A stretch of 64,000 nt of DNA from Alcaligenaceae bacterium (GCA_029265795.1 JAJUGV010000003.1:1-64000); one strand, 5' to 3'; positions 1 through 9,158 are shown, counted from the first letter of the stretch. A program made the numbers and translations. The notes: generated by a model from the letters alone, not told the origin.

Positions 1-1
1 G

Positions 2-1162
2 CAAGACGTTCCCTACGTGCTGGGTGCAGTGATTCTGCACGACACGGGTAGCGGCGGCTTTGATGTCGTGGATGGTCAGCAGCGGCTGATTACGCTCCAC
101 CTGATCCTGGACCTTCTTTCCGGCGCGTCCGGAATGCCGTTTACCGCCGTCGCTGATAACCCCATCGGGCAGGTACACACCGCGCTTCAGCGCCAAACAC
201 ACCCCCTGAGTGCAGAGCAGCGCAGCGCGCTAGGTCGCTTCATCCGCGAGAAGTGTGAGTTTGTGCGCGTCGTCACGGACGACATTGACGAAGCCTTCCG
301 GGTATTTGACTCGCAGAACTATCGAGGCAAGCCGTTGGCGCCGCACGACCTGCTGAAGGCATATCACCTGCGCGAGATGCGCAATGAAACGGCTGCCATG
401 AAGGCAGCAGTGGTGGAAGCCTGGGAGTCCGTCAGGGACGCCGATCTCGACCGGCTGTTTTCTACGTATCTGTATCGCATTGCACGCTGGTCGCGCGGTC
501 AGAGCGCACCCAAATTCACGGTGCAGGACATTGGCATGTTCAAGGGAGTTTCGCCGAAGGCGCATCGTTCCCCCAGTGCCCGCTATCATGTTGCGGCGCA
601 GGTGGCCATGCCGATACTGCATGCCTGGAATGCAGCTTCCGTCACCCATGACGACCGGGATGCCCAGCGGAGCCGCTTTCAGCTAGATGCGCCGATCGTG
701 GCTGGGCGGCCGTTCTTTGAGATGGTGACCTTTATGTTGAGTGAGCTCAAACAACTGGCTTATGAAGGTTTCAAAGGCGAGCGCGCAAACTTTTCGGTGT
801 ATGACTTAGCCGTTAAGTCCGACAGGAACGGCCTCGTGACACGCGTCTCTCGGGATCGCTATCGATATGTGTCCGAGCTCTTTCTGGCCGCTCTGCTCTA
901 CTACACAAACAAGTTTGGCGATGAAGACCTGGAAAGCGCCAGCAGCCATCTTTTTGCCTGGGCCTATGCCCTGCGAATTCAATTGGAAAAAGTGCAATTC
1001 CGGTCGATGGACAATCGGGCAAAAGACGATCGCTCGGCATTCATGCTGATGCGCAATGCCGAGTCGGGTCGCGTAGTAAGGCAGCTGCCTACTTCCGCCA
1101 CACCTAAACACGACAATCATGAAACAACGCTAATCGCGCTGCTTGGAAGTACGGCACCATAA
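2..1162 (+). CDS. DUF262 (GmrS-like) protein, 5' end outside the window
   Basis: The reading frame is open at the left edge, so the first residues are missing. The GTG at position 17 is an internal Val, because the preceding codons continue a typical DUF262 stretch. The DUF262 signature DGQQR is encoded at 71-85, inside the context FDVVDGQQRLITLHLIL. About 75 residues later comes a second conserved block (FDSQNYRGKPLAPHDLLKAYHL). This domain is related to the ParB/sulfiredoxin-like fold and is found in GmrS, DndB-like and other phage-defence proteins, where it is linked to nucleotide hydrolysis. No HNH/DUF1524 motif is visible in the remaining 300 residues, so this subunit probably lacks nuclease activity. 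Its TAA shares one base with the ATG of the next gene, indicating translational coupling. The defence role is inferred. Confidence 0.85.
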   Translation, partial: QDVPYVLGAVILHDTGSGGFDVVDGQQRLITLHLILDLLSGASGMPFTAVADNPIGQVHTALQRQTHPLSAEQRSALGRFIREKCEFVRVVTDDIDEAFRVFDSQNYRGKPLAPHDLLKAYHLREMRNETAAMKAAVVEAWESVRDADLDRLFSTYLYRIARWSRGQSAPKFTVQDIGMFKGVSPKAHRSPSARYHVAAQVAMPILHAWNAASVTHDDRDAQRSRFQLDAPIVAGRPFFEMVTFMLSELKQLAYEGFKGERANFSVYDLAVKSDRNGLVTRVSRDRYRYVSELFLAALLYYTNKFGDEDLESASSHLFAWAYALRIQLEKVQFRSMDNRAKDDRSAFMLMRNAESGRVVRQLPTSATPKHDNHETTLIALLGSTAP

Positions 1163-3087
1163 TGAATGAAGGACTCACCCCCGAACTGCTCACGCTGGAT
1201 CGCCTGTTCCATGACCCCGGCGCAGTCTATGTCGTGCCCATTTACCAACGCAATTATGCATGGCAGGGCGATCAGATCGAGATCCTATTGCAGGACATCA
1301 AAGACGCACTCGATGACGGCAAGAAGAATTATTTTCTAGGTAATCTCGTCGTCACTCGGCGGCTTGAGACGCCGGCACGCTTTGAAGTGATCGATGGCCA
1401 GCAGCGGCTGACAACGCTTTATCTATTGCTAAGTGTTCTGGCAAAGCGCGACCTTATCACTAATGACCATGTAGGATGCTTACAGTACGAGTCACGACCC
1501 AGGGCCACACAGGCCCTTCATCGTGTCGCAATGGAACCCCCCCAGCCATCCACGACTTCGAGCTCAGAGGACGCCGGGATACTCGAAGCCTACAACGTGA
1601 TTAGCCAGTTCATCGAAACGTTGCGCGATGACGCCGCACGGCGTCAGTATGCCGATTTTATGCGCGGGAACGTGACCGTCGTCCGAGCGGGATTGCCCCC
1701 TAAAACCGATTTCAACCGCTACTTTGAAATTATGAACACCCGGGGGCAACAGCTGCAACAGGCCGACATCGTCAAAGCCCAGTTAATGGAGCATCTTGCT
1801 TCTGAATCGGAACGAGCGTGTTTCGCCTGGATTTGGGATGCATGTTCCGACATGGACTCCTACGTGCAAATGGTATTGACACGGGGCAACACGACTCTAC
1901 GCAATGCAGTCTTTGGAAGCGACTGGAGTTTTCTTACATGCCGCCGCTTCCAAGATCTTGTAGACCACTATCATCAAACCGGCTTTAGTGAGGCCGCAGA
2001 AATCCCGACCAGCACTTCGCTAAGCCTGAAGGATGCAATCAGAAAATACGCCACTGCGAACGTCCGCGCCGACGAAGATGATCAGGAGAATGAACGCTTC
2101 CGATCCATCATCGAGTTTCCCGTCTTCCTCCTGCATGTTCTTAGGGTCGTAAACGAAGACACCGAAGAGCATGACGGGCAGCTGGACGACAAGAATCTCA
2201 TCAAGCGATTCAACGCTGCCCTGAAAAGTCAACGCGATAACAAAAACCAGTGGGTGCAAAATTTTGCGGTCAAATTATTGCGCTGTAAAAATCTGTTTGA
2301 CAGCTTTGTCATCAAGCGGCAATACACGGCTACCACGCATAGCGATGAGGGTGACTGGTCCTTATTGAAACTGACGAAGGATGGAACTGAAGCCCGGCCC
2401 AAGCCTGGATACCGGAACCCGTTTGGACGGGCTGCGGCCACGACAGAAAACGGTGCGCCTGCAGGTACGCTATTAATGCTTCAGTCAATGCTGCGGGTCA
2501 CCTATACATCGCCGCGCGCAATGCATTGGATCAGCCTGTTGCTCAAGACCTTGGATAACAGCCGATCGCATGAGCTGACAGAAGCGGCGCTGACCGCACA
2601 CCTGCAGCATTATGCACGCAGCAAAGTAAAGGAAGTCTTTTTTAGGCAAGGCAATTCTGCAAGTGACACCGAACCCACGGGCTTTGCAATTCATCGCATT
2701 GTCTTTACTTATCTTGATTATCTGTATTGGGTCGAAAGGCGCACGCAGAATGAGCTCACCGACTTTCGGTTTTCTTTCCGCAATTCCATCGAGCACTTCT
2801 ACCCGCAGAACCCTGACCAGCAACAGACTGGATCCCGCGTTACCGAAAACTGGCTGCATCAACTGGGTAATCTCGCGCTGGTGAGCGTCGGCGTGAACTC
2901 CAAATTCAGCAACAGCCCACCCCTTGCCAAAGCCATCAATTTCAGCGACTCCATCGTGCAGCAGAGTCCAAAACTACAGGAAATGGCAGATATCACTCGT
3001 CGGAATAACCGATGGGGCGACGACGAAGTTGAAAAGCACCATCAAGCGGTCCTGCAGCGCTTACGAAACGACATTGGGCTAGACTAG
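1162..3087 (+). CDS. DUF262-DUF1524 (GmrSD-type) putative restriction endonuclease
   Basis: This 641-aa protein has an N-terminal DUF262 domain (VPIYQRNYAW at about 25-34, VIDGQQRLTTL at about 76-86). Near residues 540-590 it has a C-terminal DUF1524/HNH-like region with IEHFYPQ and LGNLALV followed by spaced Asn residues. In the GmrSD family of type IV restriction enzymes the DUF262 part hydrolyses NTP and the DUF1524 part cuts modified DNA; those functions are family knowledge. The start ATG overlaps the previous stop by one base, so the two DUF262 proteins form a coupled pair. The middle segment (about 150-530) is helical-looking and not recognised. No methyltransferase is visible nearby, which fits a modification-dependent enzyme, but the left context is cut off. 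Confidence 0.85.
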   Translation: MNEGLTPELLTLDRLFHDPGAVYVVPIYQRNYAWQGDQIEILLQDIKDALDDGKKNYFLGNLVVTRRLETPARFEVIDGQQRLTTLYLLLSVLAKRDLITNDHVGCLQYESRPRATQALHRVAMEPPQPSTTSSSEDAGILEAYNVISQFIETLRDDAARRQYADFMRGNVTVVRAGLPPKTDFNRYFEIMNTRGQQLQQADIVKAQLMEHLASESERACFAWIWDACSDMDSYVQMVLTRGNTTLRNAVFGSDWSFLTCRRFQDLVDHYHQTGFSEAAEIPTSTSLSLKDAIRKYATANVRADEDDQENERFRSIIEFPVFLLHVLRVVNEDTEEHDGQLDDKNLIKRFNAALKSQRDNKNQWVQNFAVKLLRCKNLFDSFVIKRQYTATTHSDEGDWSLLKLTKDGTEARPKPGYRNPFGRAAATTENGAPAGTLLMLQSMLRVTYTSPRAMHWISLLLKTLDNSRSHELTEAALTAHLQHYARSKVKEVFFRQGNSASDTEPTGFAIHRIVFTYLDYLYWVERRTQNELTDFRFSFRNSIEHFYPQNPDQQQTGSRVTENWLHQLGNLALVSVGVNSKFSNSPPLAKAINFSDSIVQQSPKLQEMADITRRNNRWGDDEVEKHHQAVLQRLRNDIGLD

Positions 3088-3138
3088 GCAACGAGGGAGC
3101 AAGAAACGGCAATTCGCAAAGGGTCTTTCTCTATAAGA

Positions 3139-3156
3139 CTAAGTGTTAACCCTTAG
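3139..3156. promoter_or_regulatory. 18-bp near-perfect palindrome upstream of the P450 gene
   Basis: CTAAGtGTTAACcCTTAG has perfect half-sites apart from one symmetric mismatched pair. It lies about 60 bp before the P450 start codon in the 131-bp gap after the DUF262 pair, so it may be an operator. No regulator gene is adjacent. Confidence 0.4.
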
Positions 3157-3218
3157 AATGGAACCACTGATTCCTGGAACTGCTGCCAGCCGGCGGCCTT
3201 ACACCGAGAAAGCAGCCC

Positions 3219-4487
3219 ATGAGCAAGACACCTTCCAACGCGTTTCACCCTTTGTCAGCACACAACGCTGAAAATATCGCGCCCGAAGCACCGACACAGG
3301 ATTCGGCTCACGGCGCCGGCATCCGCCAATGGGATCCGCGCTCCGACACGGTACAGGCTAACCAGATTGCTGCCTACGACAGCATGCGGCGGCAGTGCCC
3401 CATTGCGGGCAGCCGCTACGGCTACACCTCAGTGTTTCGTCACGCCGATGCACTGCGCGTGGTAATGGATCACGAAACTTTCAGCAGCGCCGTATCACGC
3501 TTCCCATCTGTGCCAAACGGCATGGATCCACCCGAACACACCCCCTTCCGGCAACTAATCGAGCCCTATTTCGATAGCGAACATATGGCTGCCTTCGCCC
3601 CTGAATGCCACGCCATTGCAAGCCGTCTGGTCGAAGCGCTGCCCTCTGACGGCAGTATTGAGCTGATCAGCGAGTTCGCGCAAATCTACGCTTTACAAGT
3701 GCAGTGTGCTTGGCTGGGATGGCCCGAGTCTCTCCGTGAGCCCCTACGGGAATGGACGCACAAGAACTATCGGGCCACCATGTCGCGCGACCAAGACGCG
3801 CAGGCTGCGGTAGCCCGCGAATTCGACGGCTACATTTCGGAATTACTGGCTACCCGCCGCGAGGCCGGCACGGATGCGCCAGACGACATTACGACCCATC
3901 TGCTGCTCAACGAGTCGATGGGCCGGCGGCTTACCGAAGACGAAATCGTCAGCATCCTGCGCAACTGGACAGTCGGCGAACTCGGCACCATCGCGGCATC
4001 GGTGGGTATCCTGGTTGAATATCTGGCCTCGCATCCCGAAGTTCAAGAACAGCTACGAAACGACCCATCGCAGTTGCCTGCAGCCATTGACGAGATCCTG
4101 CGCATCCACGCCCCACTCATTCTCAACCGACGCATCACCACTCGGGAAGTCGAACTCGCGGGCCACGTGCTGCCGGCCGGCACGCGAATCGCCGTGCTCT
4201 GGGCGTCCGCCAACCGCGACGAAGCGGTCTTTGGCGACCCGGACGAGTTTCGTCTCGACCGGGATCCCAGCCTGAATCTGCTTTACGGCGCAGGCGTGCA
4301 CGTGTGCCCTGGTGCACCCTTAGCGCGCCTGGAGTTGCAAGCCATCATGGAAGCATTGCTAAACGGCACAGAGTGGCTTGAACTGCCGGCAGGTCTGCTG
4401 CCGGAACGAGCGTTTTATCCAGGAAGCGGGTTCTCAACACTGTATATCCATGTGCGAAAGACGCTCAATGCACCGTCAGGGCATTAA
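3219..4487 (+). CDS. Cytochrome P450
   Basis: A 422-aa soluble bacterial class P450. The heme-binding loop LYGAGVHVCPGAPLARLEL places the axial thiolate at Cys363, and the K-helix ExxR is Glu292-Arg295. The I-helix reads VGELGT (252-257) rather than the common AGxDT/ET, so the oxygen-activating acid-alcohol pair is displaced or altered. The first 35 or so residues are low-complexity and probably disordered. The ATG at 3219 has only a weak purine-rich ribosome site. No ferredoxin or reductase gene is adjacent, so redox partners must come from elsewhere. The substrate cannot be read from sequence; the same-strand FMN oxidase 93 bp downstream may belong to the same pathway, but this is only proximity. 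Confidence 0.93.
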   Translation: MSKTPSNAFHPLSAHNAENIAPEAPTQDSAHGAGIRQWDPRSDTVQANQIAAYDSMRRQCPIAGSRYGYTSVFRHADALRVVMDHETFSSAVSRFPSVPNGMDPPEHTPFRQLIEPYFDSEHMAAFAPECHAIASRLVEALPSDGSIELISEFAQIYALQVQCAWLGWPESLREPLREWTHKNYRATMSRDQDAQAAVAREFDGYISELLATRREAGTDAPDDITTHLLLNESMGRRLTEDEIVSILRNWTVGELGTIAASVGILVEYLASHPEVQEQLRNDPSQLPAAIDEILRIHAPLILNRRITTREVELAGHVLPAGTRIAVLWASANRDEAVFGDPDEFRLDRDPSLNLLYGAGVHVCPGAPLARLELQAIMEALLNGTEWLELPAGLLPERAFYPGSGFSTLYIHVRKTLNAPSGH

Positions 4488-4580
4488 GTGACATTCTGAT
4501 TGTTCCCAGGTGCGCCCGGGCCGGCCATCAATTAATATGCCTGCGTTCTCACTTTACGCGAATGCTCATAGGAGATTGTT

Positions 4581-5741
4581 GTGTCCAGACCCGAGAAGAT
4601 CACCTGCGTTGAAGACTTCCGGCGACTCGCCATCCGGCGTGTGCCCCGCATGTTTTATGACTACGCAGACTCCGGTTCGTGGACAGAAAGCACCTACCGT
4701 TCTAACGAACAAGACTTTCAAAAGCTGAAATTCCGGCAGCGCGTGGCGGTTGACATCGAAACGCGTAACCTGCGCAGTACCATGGCCGGCGAACACGTGG
4801 CGATGCCGGTCGCACTGGCACCGACCGGCCTGACCGGCATGCAGCACGCCGACGGCGAGATCCACGCCGCACGAGCCGCCGAAAAATTTGGCGTGCCGTT
4901 CACGTTGTCGACCATGAGCATCTGCTCCATAGAAGACATCGCCGCACACACCAATAAACCGTTTTGGTTCCAGCTTTATGTGATGCGCGACCGGGATTTC
5001 ATGGAGCGCCTGATCGACCGTGCCAAGGCGGCGAACTGTTCAGCCTTGGTCCTGACATTGGATCTGCAGGTGCTGGGCCAGCGCCACAAGGATATCCGTA
5101 ATGGGTTAACCGCCCCGCCCAAACCGACACTGGCCAACCTCATCAACCTGGCCACCAAGCCTCGCTGGTGCCTCAATATGCTGGGCACTAATCGTCGGAC
5201 CTTCGGCAATATTGTGGGTCACGCCAAAAACGTAACCGACGTCTCTTCTCTGTCGTCCTGGACTGCGGAACAATTCGACCCATCGCTCAGCTGGAAGGAT
5301 CTGGAATGGATCCGCAAACGCTGGAGCGGCAAGCTGATTCTCAAGGGTGTCATGGAACCTGAAGATGCCCGCTTAGCCGTGGAATCGGGTGCGGACGCCA
5401 TCATTGTTTCTAACCATGGTGGCCGCCAGCTGGATGGCGCCCCCTCTTCCATTTCTGCGTTGCCTCGCGTCGTCCATGCCGTCGGCAAGGACATCGAAGT
5501 CTGGGTAGATGGCGGAATCCGCTCGGGTCAGGATGTACTGCGCGCCCTCGCTCTGGGAGCCAAGGGCACCATGATAGGCCGCGCGTTTTTGTATGCGCTG
5601 GGTGCCATGGGAGAGCCCGGCGTGCAACGCTGCCTGGAAATTATTGCCAAAGAGTTGGATATCACCATGGCATTCTGTGGCCGCACCGACATCCAAGAAA
5701 TCGACCGCTCTATTTTGCTGAACGGTGATATCTTCGATTGA
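4581..5741 (+). CDS. FMN-dependent alpha-hydroxyacid dehydrogenase/oxidase (LldD family)
   Basis: This 386-aa TIM-barrel flavoenzyme belongs to the L-lactate dehydrogenase/glycolate oxidase/mandelate dehydrogenase family, which oxidises L-2-hydroxyacids to 2-oxoacids. The active-site block SNHGGRQLDG contains the catalytic base His279 and Arg282. VDGGIRSG and GRAFLYAL form the FMN phosphate site. The N-terminal segment (DYADSGSWTESTYRSNEQDF) is also typical. The start is GTG at 4581, preceded by GGAG at 4571. The exact substrate is not determinable; L-lactate is the commonest. It converges with the PaaY-like gene across an inverted-repeat terminator. Confidence 0.92.
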   Translation: MSRPEKITCVEDFRRLAIRRVPRMFYDYADSGSWTESTYRSNEQDFQKLKFRQRVAVDIETRNLRSTMAGEHVAMPVALAPTGLTGMQHADGEIHAARAAEKFGVPFTLSTMSICSIEDIAAHTNKPFWFQLYVMRDRDFMERLIDRAKAANCSALVLTLDLQVLGQRHKDIRNGLTAPPKPTLANLINLATKPRWCLNMLGTNRRTFGNIVGHAKNVTDVSSLSSWTAEQFDPSLSWKDLEWIRKRWSGKLILKGVMEPEDARLAVESGADAIIVSNHGGRQLDGAPSSISALPRVVHAVGKDIEVWVDGGIRSGQDVLRALALGAKGTMIGRAFLYALGAMGEPGVQRCLEIIAKELDITMAFCGRTDIQEIDRSILLNGDIFD

Positions 5742-5776
5742 GGCTGCCCCACTAACGGCAGCGCTGCCGCTCAATC
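5736..5776. terminator. Bidirectional terminator-like inverted repeat
   Basis: GATTGAG (5736-5742) pairs with CTCAATC (5770-5776) and encloses the palindrome CGGCAGCGCTGCCG (5756-5769). It overlaps the stop codons of the convergent hydroxyacid oxidase and PaaY-like genes. There is no U-tract, so intrinsic termination is unproven. Confidence 0.5.
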
Positions 5777-6361
5777 TAGGGGATTGATCATGTCAGCCGT
5801 CAGACGCGCACGATCCGGCTCCACCGCCGCAAGGGGCTGCACGGCCGTCAGCGACGCGAGGCAACGCTGAGTCAGGCGCTGATATTGCCGAGTTCCGTAG
5901 TGCTTGCCGGCAATCTCCTTGTCGGAAAGTTCCCGTTGTACGCGTGCCGGCGCGCCTGTTACAAGGCTGCGCGGGGGGATTTCCATGCCGACCTTCACAA
6001 AGGCCATCGCCCCAACGATGCTGTGTTCCCCCACCCGCGCACCGTCCATTACCACCGCGTTCATGCCTACCAGCGCATTGCGGCCGATATGGCAGCCATG
6101 TAAAACGGCTGCATGACCGATATGCCCGTCTTCCTCGATGATCGTGTCCTGCTCGGCGATACCATGAATGACGCAGCTATCCTGCACGTTGGAGCCCTTG
6201 CCCATGACAATGCGCCCAAAATCACCTCGAAGTGAGGCAAAAGGGCCTACGTAGGCGCCCGGCCCGACAATGACATCACCAATGAGAACCGCACTAGGAT
6301 GAACGAAAGCGGTTGGATCCACCACCGGAGTGATGCCGTCGATGGCATAGACCTTCAACAT
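5771..6361 (-). CDS. PaaY/CaiE-type gamma-carbonic-anhydrase-fold protein
   Basis: A 196-aa left-handed beta-helix protein with repeated hexapeptides. [24 protein letters not shown] and [15 protein letters not shown] carry the His ligands of the trimeric metal site. The sequence most resembles PaaY, a thioesterase-like member associated with phenylacetate catabolism, and CaiE. No other paa gene is present here, so a phenylacetate role is not supported. The chosen ATG at 6361 follows AGGAGA by about six bases; a longer upstream reading runs into the pirin gene. It lies 14 bp downstream of the pirin-like gene, so it is likely the last gene of the lrgAB-pirin transcript. Confidence 0.85.
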   Translation of the reverse strand: MLKVYAIDGITPVVDPTAFVHPSAVLIGDVIVGPGAYVGPFASLRGDFGRIVMGKGSNVQDSCVIHGIAEQDTIIEEDGHIGHAAVLHGCHIGRNALVGMNAVVMDGARVGEHSIVGAMAFVKVGMEIPPRSLVTGAPARVQRELSDKEIAGKHYGTRQYQRLTQRCLASLTAVQPLAAVEPDRARLTADMINPLD

Positions 6362-6375
6362 ATGTTGTCTCCTGT

Positions 6376-7110
6376 TCAAGATGCAGAAAATGAGGCGGGC
6401 GGCGGAGGCGAAGGAAGTTTTATTGAGGCACCCGGCACCGGAGGAAAGCGGTCGGAATCCGATTGCCAATCCTGATAGGCTTGGTAGATGTATTCACGCG
6501 TGTGACCGACGAAGTTCCACCACATGCTGATACGGGAAGGAAAAGGTTCGCCGCCTATCAGCAGACAGCGAGTCCCTTCCGATAACGACATGTGCAGCGC
6601 CTCGCCCCCTGGCTCCACTAGCGGACTATAGACCCGCGTAGGCGCCACCACGCTCTGAAACTCGCCTGCGAGCAATGTCATCTCGATATTGTTGCGTGAC
6701 CACTGAGGCAATTGCGGATAGTGATCGAATGCAGGTTGCACCTCGGCGTATTTTGCGGGCAACGCAATCCATAATTGCGCGGCGTGGAGACGCTCCCCCG
6801 GCAGCGAGTCTTCAGTGTGGGCGATCCCGCGGCCCGCAGTCATCAAATTCACCTGTCCAGGTTTGACCAATTGCTCCGACCCCAAGCTGTCGCGATGCAG
6901 GATCTCCCCTTCGATCATCCAGGTAAACGTTTGAAGACAGGTATGCGGGTGCGCTTGCACATGCATACCATCATGATTGCGAAGGTCGACCGGCCCGAGA
7001 TGATCCAGAAAGCACCATGCCCCGATCATTCTACGTTCGCGTGTGGGTAACGCCCGCCCTACCGTGAAGCCTGCGCCCAGTTCAGCCTTACGCAAATCGA
7101 TAAATTGCAT
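6376..7110 (-). CDS. Pirin-family bicupin protein
   Basis: A 244-aa pirin-like protein. The N-terminal cupin carries the iron-binding histidines in [22 protein letters not shown] and downstream GRGIAHTE. Family members act as quercetin dioxygenases or redox-sensing co-regulators; which applies here is unknown. The start at 7110 ([12 protein letters not shown]) is chosen because GGGAGAG precedes it at normal spacing; an upstream TTG at 7137 has no such signal. It sits 19 bp after lrgB and 14 bp before the PaaY-like gene, so probably belongs to their transcript. Confidence 0.88.
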   Translation of the reverse strand: MQFIDLRKAELGAGFTVGRALPTRERRMIGAWCFLDHLGPVDLRNHDGMHVQAHPHTCLQTFTWMIEGEILHRDSLGSEQLVKPGQVNLMTAGRGIAHTEDSLPGERLHAAQLWIALPAKYAEVQPAFDHYPQLPQWSRNNIEMTLLAGEFQSVVAPTRVYSPLVEPGGEALHMSLSEGTRCLLIGGEPFPSRISMWWNFVGHTREYIYQAYQDWQSDSDRFPPVPGASIKLPSPPPPASFSAS

Positions 7111-7129
7111 GGTGTGTCTCTCCCGTGTC

Positions 7130-7852
7130 TCAGGCAAAGCCCGCCAGTCGCAAGCAAATGGGTAGCAGCAAGGCCGTCAATAAGCCTGCCAAACCCATCG
7201 CCAAGCCGGCAAACGCTCCCATCTCCTGGCCCCCTTGCAACGCGCGGGCCGTACCGATCCCGTGCGCGACGACTCCCAGTGTAAAGCCGATGACATACGC
7301 TTCACGTATGCGCATAAGCCCAAGAAGGGGTTGGGTGAGGGCACCGCCAAGGATGCCGGTCAGCATGACCAACGCAGAAGTGAGCGACACCACACCGTCG
7401 AGCTTTTCGGTGAGCCCGAGGGCAATCGGCATCGTGACTGATTTGGCGGCCATTGCCACCAGAGTCGGCCGGGACGCCCCCAGCCAACCCGCCAGAATCA
7501 TGGCGACCATCACGGCGAGCGCAGACCCTATCAAGGCCCCTGCCAGCAGCACCGCCCAGTCACGTCGCAAACGGGCCAATTGATGGTACAGAGGAACAGC
7601 GAGAGCCACTGTGGCCGGGCCAAGCAGCATATGAATGTAGCGGCCGCCTTCGAAGTAGGTGGCATAGTCCACACCGGTGAGCAACAACAGCGCAACCAGC
7701 AGCAGCGTGGCAACCGCCACAGGATGCAGCCAAGCACTGTTTCCACAACGCTGATGTACGGCCAACGCAAGCCGGTAAGCGATGAGGGTGGTAAGCAACC
7801 AGGTAACAGGCAACCCGCCCAGATACTGAAAAACAGACACGACGCTGCTCAT
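7130..7852 (-). CDS. lrgB: LrgB/CidB-family membrane protein
   Basis: A 240-aa hydrophobic protein with about seven predicted membrane segments and the LrgB signatures KSVTMPIALG and GVVAHGIGTARA. LrgB works with the holin-like LrgA in export and control of murein hydrolases, or of small metabolites such as pyruvate or glycolate in some organisms. The ATG at 7852 overlaps the lrgA stop in an ATGA, marking a coupled pair. A longer upstream reading would lie inside lrgA and is rejected. Confidence 0.92.
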   Translation of the reverse strand: MSSVVSVFQYLGGLPVTWLLTTLIAYRLALAVHQRCGNSAWLHPVAVATLLLVALLLLTGVDYATYFEGGRYIHMLLGPATVALAVPLYHQLARLRRDWAVLLAGALIGSALAVMVAMILAGWLGASRPTLVAMAAKSVTMPIALGLTEKLDGVVSLTSALVMLTGILGGALTQPLLGLMRIREAYVIGFTLGVVAHGIGTARALQGGQEMGAFAGLAMGLAGLLTALLLPICLRLAGFA

Positions 7853-8181
7853 CGCTTCAGCCACCTCAGCGTCGCCGCCGTCGCAGCAATCGCAGTAATG
7901 GTGCTGGCCAACAACGCGACCGCGATGGCCGCCCATTCGTCAGCAATGCGGTCCAGATGAGCCACAATGCCGACTGCAGCGGGCACAAAAAGCAGGCTTA
8001 GGTGGCGAAGGAATGCAGTGGTGAAAGTATCCAGGCCAGGGTCTTCTCGACCGCGGACCACCAGGTAAAGAAACAACAGCGCCATTCCAACAACGGCACC
8101 GGGAATCGGCACGGCAAGCAGAAAGACAATGGCTTCACCCGCCACCTGGAATGCCAGCAGCTTGATCAGGCCCTCTATCAT
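7849..8181 (-). CDS. lrgA: LrgA/CidA-family holin-like protein
   Basis: A 110-aa protein with about four membrane segments. The typical features are PIPGAVVGMALLFLYL near residues 25-41 and FVPAAVGIVAH near 66-76. It is the presumed pore partner of LrgB. A strong GGGAGG/GGGAG ribosome site precedes the ATG. It is the first gene of the lrgA-lrgB-pirin-PaaY-like set and is separated from the GntR gene upstream by a terminator-like hairpin. Confidence 0.92.
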   Translation of the reverse strand: MIEGLIKLLAFQVAGEAIVFLLAVPIPGAVVGMALLFLYLVVRGREDPGLDTFTTAFLRHLSLLFVPAAVGIVAHLDRIADEWAAIAVALLASTITAIAATAATLRWLKR

Positions 8182-8204
8182 GGGCTCCCACCTCCCGCAG
8201 CATA

Positions 8205-8224
8205 CCCGCTCTGATCTGAGCGGG
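8205..8224 (-). terminator. Hairpin between gntR and lrgA
   Basis: CCCGCTC and GAGCGGG form a perfect 7-bp stem with the loop TGATCT. It lies between the end of the acid-sugar operon and the lrgA start. There is no U-run, so it could instead be an operator for lrgAB. Confidence 0.4.
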
Positions 8225-8267
8225 CCTTTGCATTGTTATTGTGTGCGCAATTGTAGCGGCAGAAGCC

Positions 8268-9158
8268 TTAACCCTCTGCTCGCGCGCGCCGCAGCAAGGT
8301 TAAAGCTTCACCTAACACTTGCTCCAGCTGATCGAGGGGCTCATCGTTTAAATTGCCGGACGACGTCACATTAGCATGCGTTTCCGGCTGCATGGCAACT
8401 TCAACTTGCTCTGCATCGGGGCCGACCTCGACATCGAACACGAGCTGTTCGGCACGATGCCAGGTCGTGAACCACTCCATGGGCCGCCCAGCGCCGTCCA
8501 ACCCCTGGCCTTCGAGCATCAACAATGGCTCGCCCTGTTGCAGATCAAGATGGGTGGCCAGGGTGGTATCTGCACCGACGGCCCGTATCCGGTTTCTGCC
8601 GCGCCCCGGGCGTACGCCGTACTGCTGTGCGAGTACCTGGTGCAACGAGGCATCTTGCAATGCCCCCGCCTCCAGGTCGGGGAAACGATTCCGCGGCAAC
8701 CAGGTTCGCACAAAAGCGATTGGGGTGTGATCCACGCGGCGCAATCGCTCTAGCAGCCAGACATCATCGGAAGCGAAGAAGGCCGTTACTTCCGGCGGTG
8801 GTTCGCTGCGCTCGAGGCGCAGCACTTGCGTGCGCAACAAAGTGCCGGCACTGGCGAACTGGTCGTACAGGCCGGTGGAGCGCTGCACCAGGCGCCGGTG
8901 CTCGCTGCGCGCCGCGACGACAGCCTGCCTGCCCTGCTCGCGATGTATCAGCCCGTCCGCCACCAGCACGGACAACGCTTGACGCACGACGCTACGCGCA
9001 ACACCAAAGCGCTTGCACAATGCCGCCTCGCTGGGCAGTACCGTGCCCGGCGACAGACGCCGTTCACGGATTTCGCCGGCCAATAGCTGCGCAATCTGCG
9101 CATATAGCGGCTGCGCCCCCGAGCGGTCCAGAACCGCCTGTGGAGACTGCCCCTTCAT
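8268..9158 (-). CDS. GntR-family (HutC-type) transcriptional regulator
   Basis: A 296-aa regulator with an N-terminal winged helix (about 15-80: PLYAQIAQLLAGEIRE, LPSEAALCKRFGVARSVVRQAL) and a C-terminal UTRA effector domain (about 105-245). The C-terminal tail beyond the UTRA domain is longer than usual. The start ATG lies four bases after the pdxA-like stop and uses a GGGGG ribosome site inside that gene, so the regulator is the last gene of the operon. It probably senses a sugar-acid intermediate and binds the palindrome at 12552-12570; this pairing is inferred. Confidence 0.9.
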   Translation of the reverse strand: MKGQSPQAVLDRSGAQPLYAQIAQLLAGEIRERRLSPGTVLPSEAALCKRFGVARSVVRQALSVLVADGLIHREQGRQAVVAARSEHRRLVQRSTGLYDQFASAGTLLRTQVLRLERSEPPPEVTAFFASDDVWLLERLRRVDHTPIAFVRTWLPRNRFPDLEAGALQDASLHQVLAQQYGVRPGRGRNRIRAVGADTTLATHLDLQQGEPLLMLEGQGLDGAGRPMEWFTTWHRAEQLVFDVEVGPDAEQVEVAMQPETHANVTSSGNLNDEPLDQLEQVLGEALTLLRRARAEG

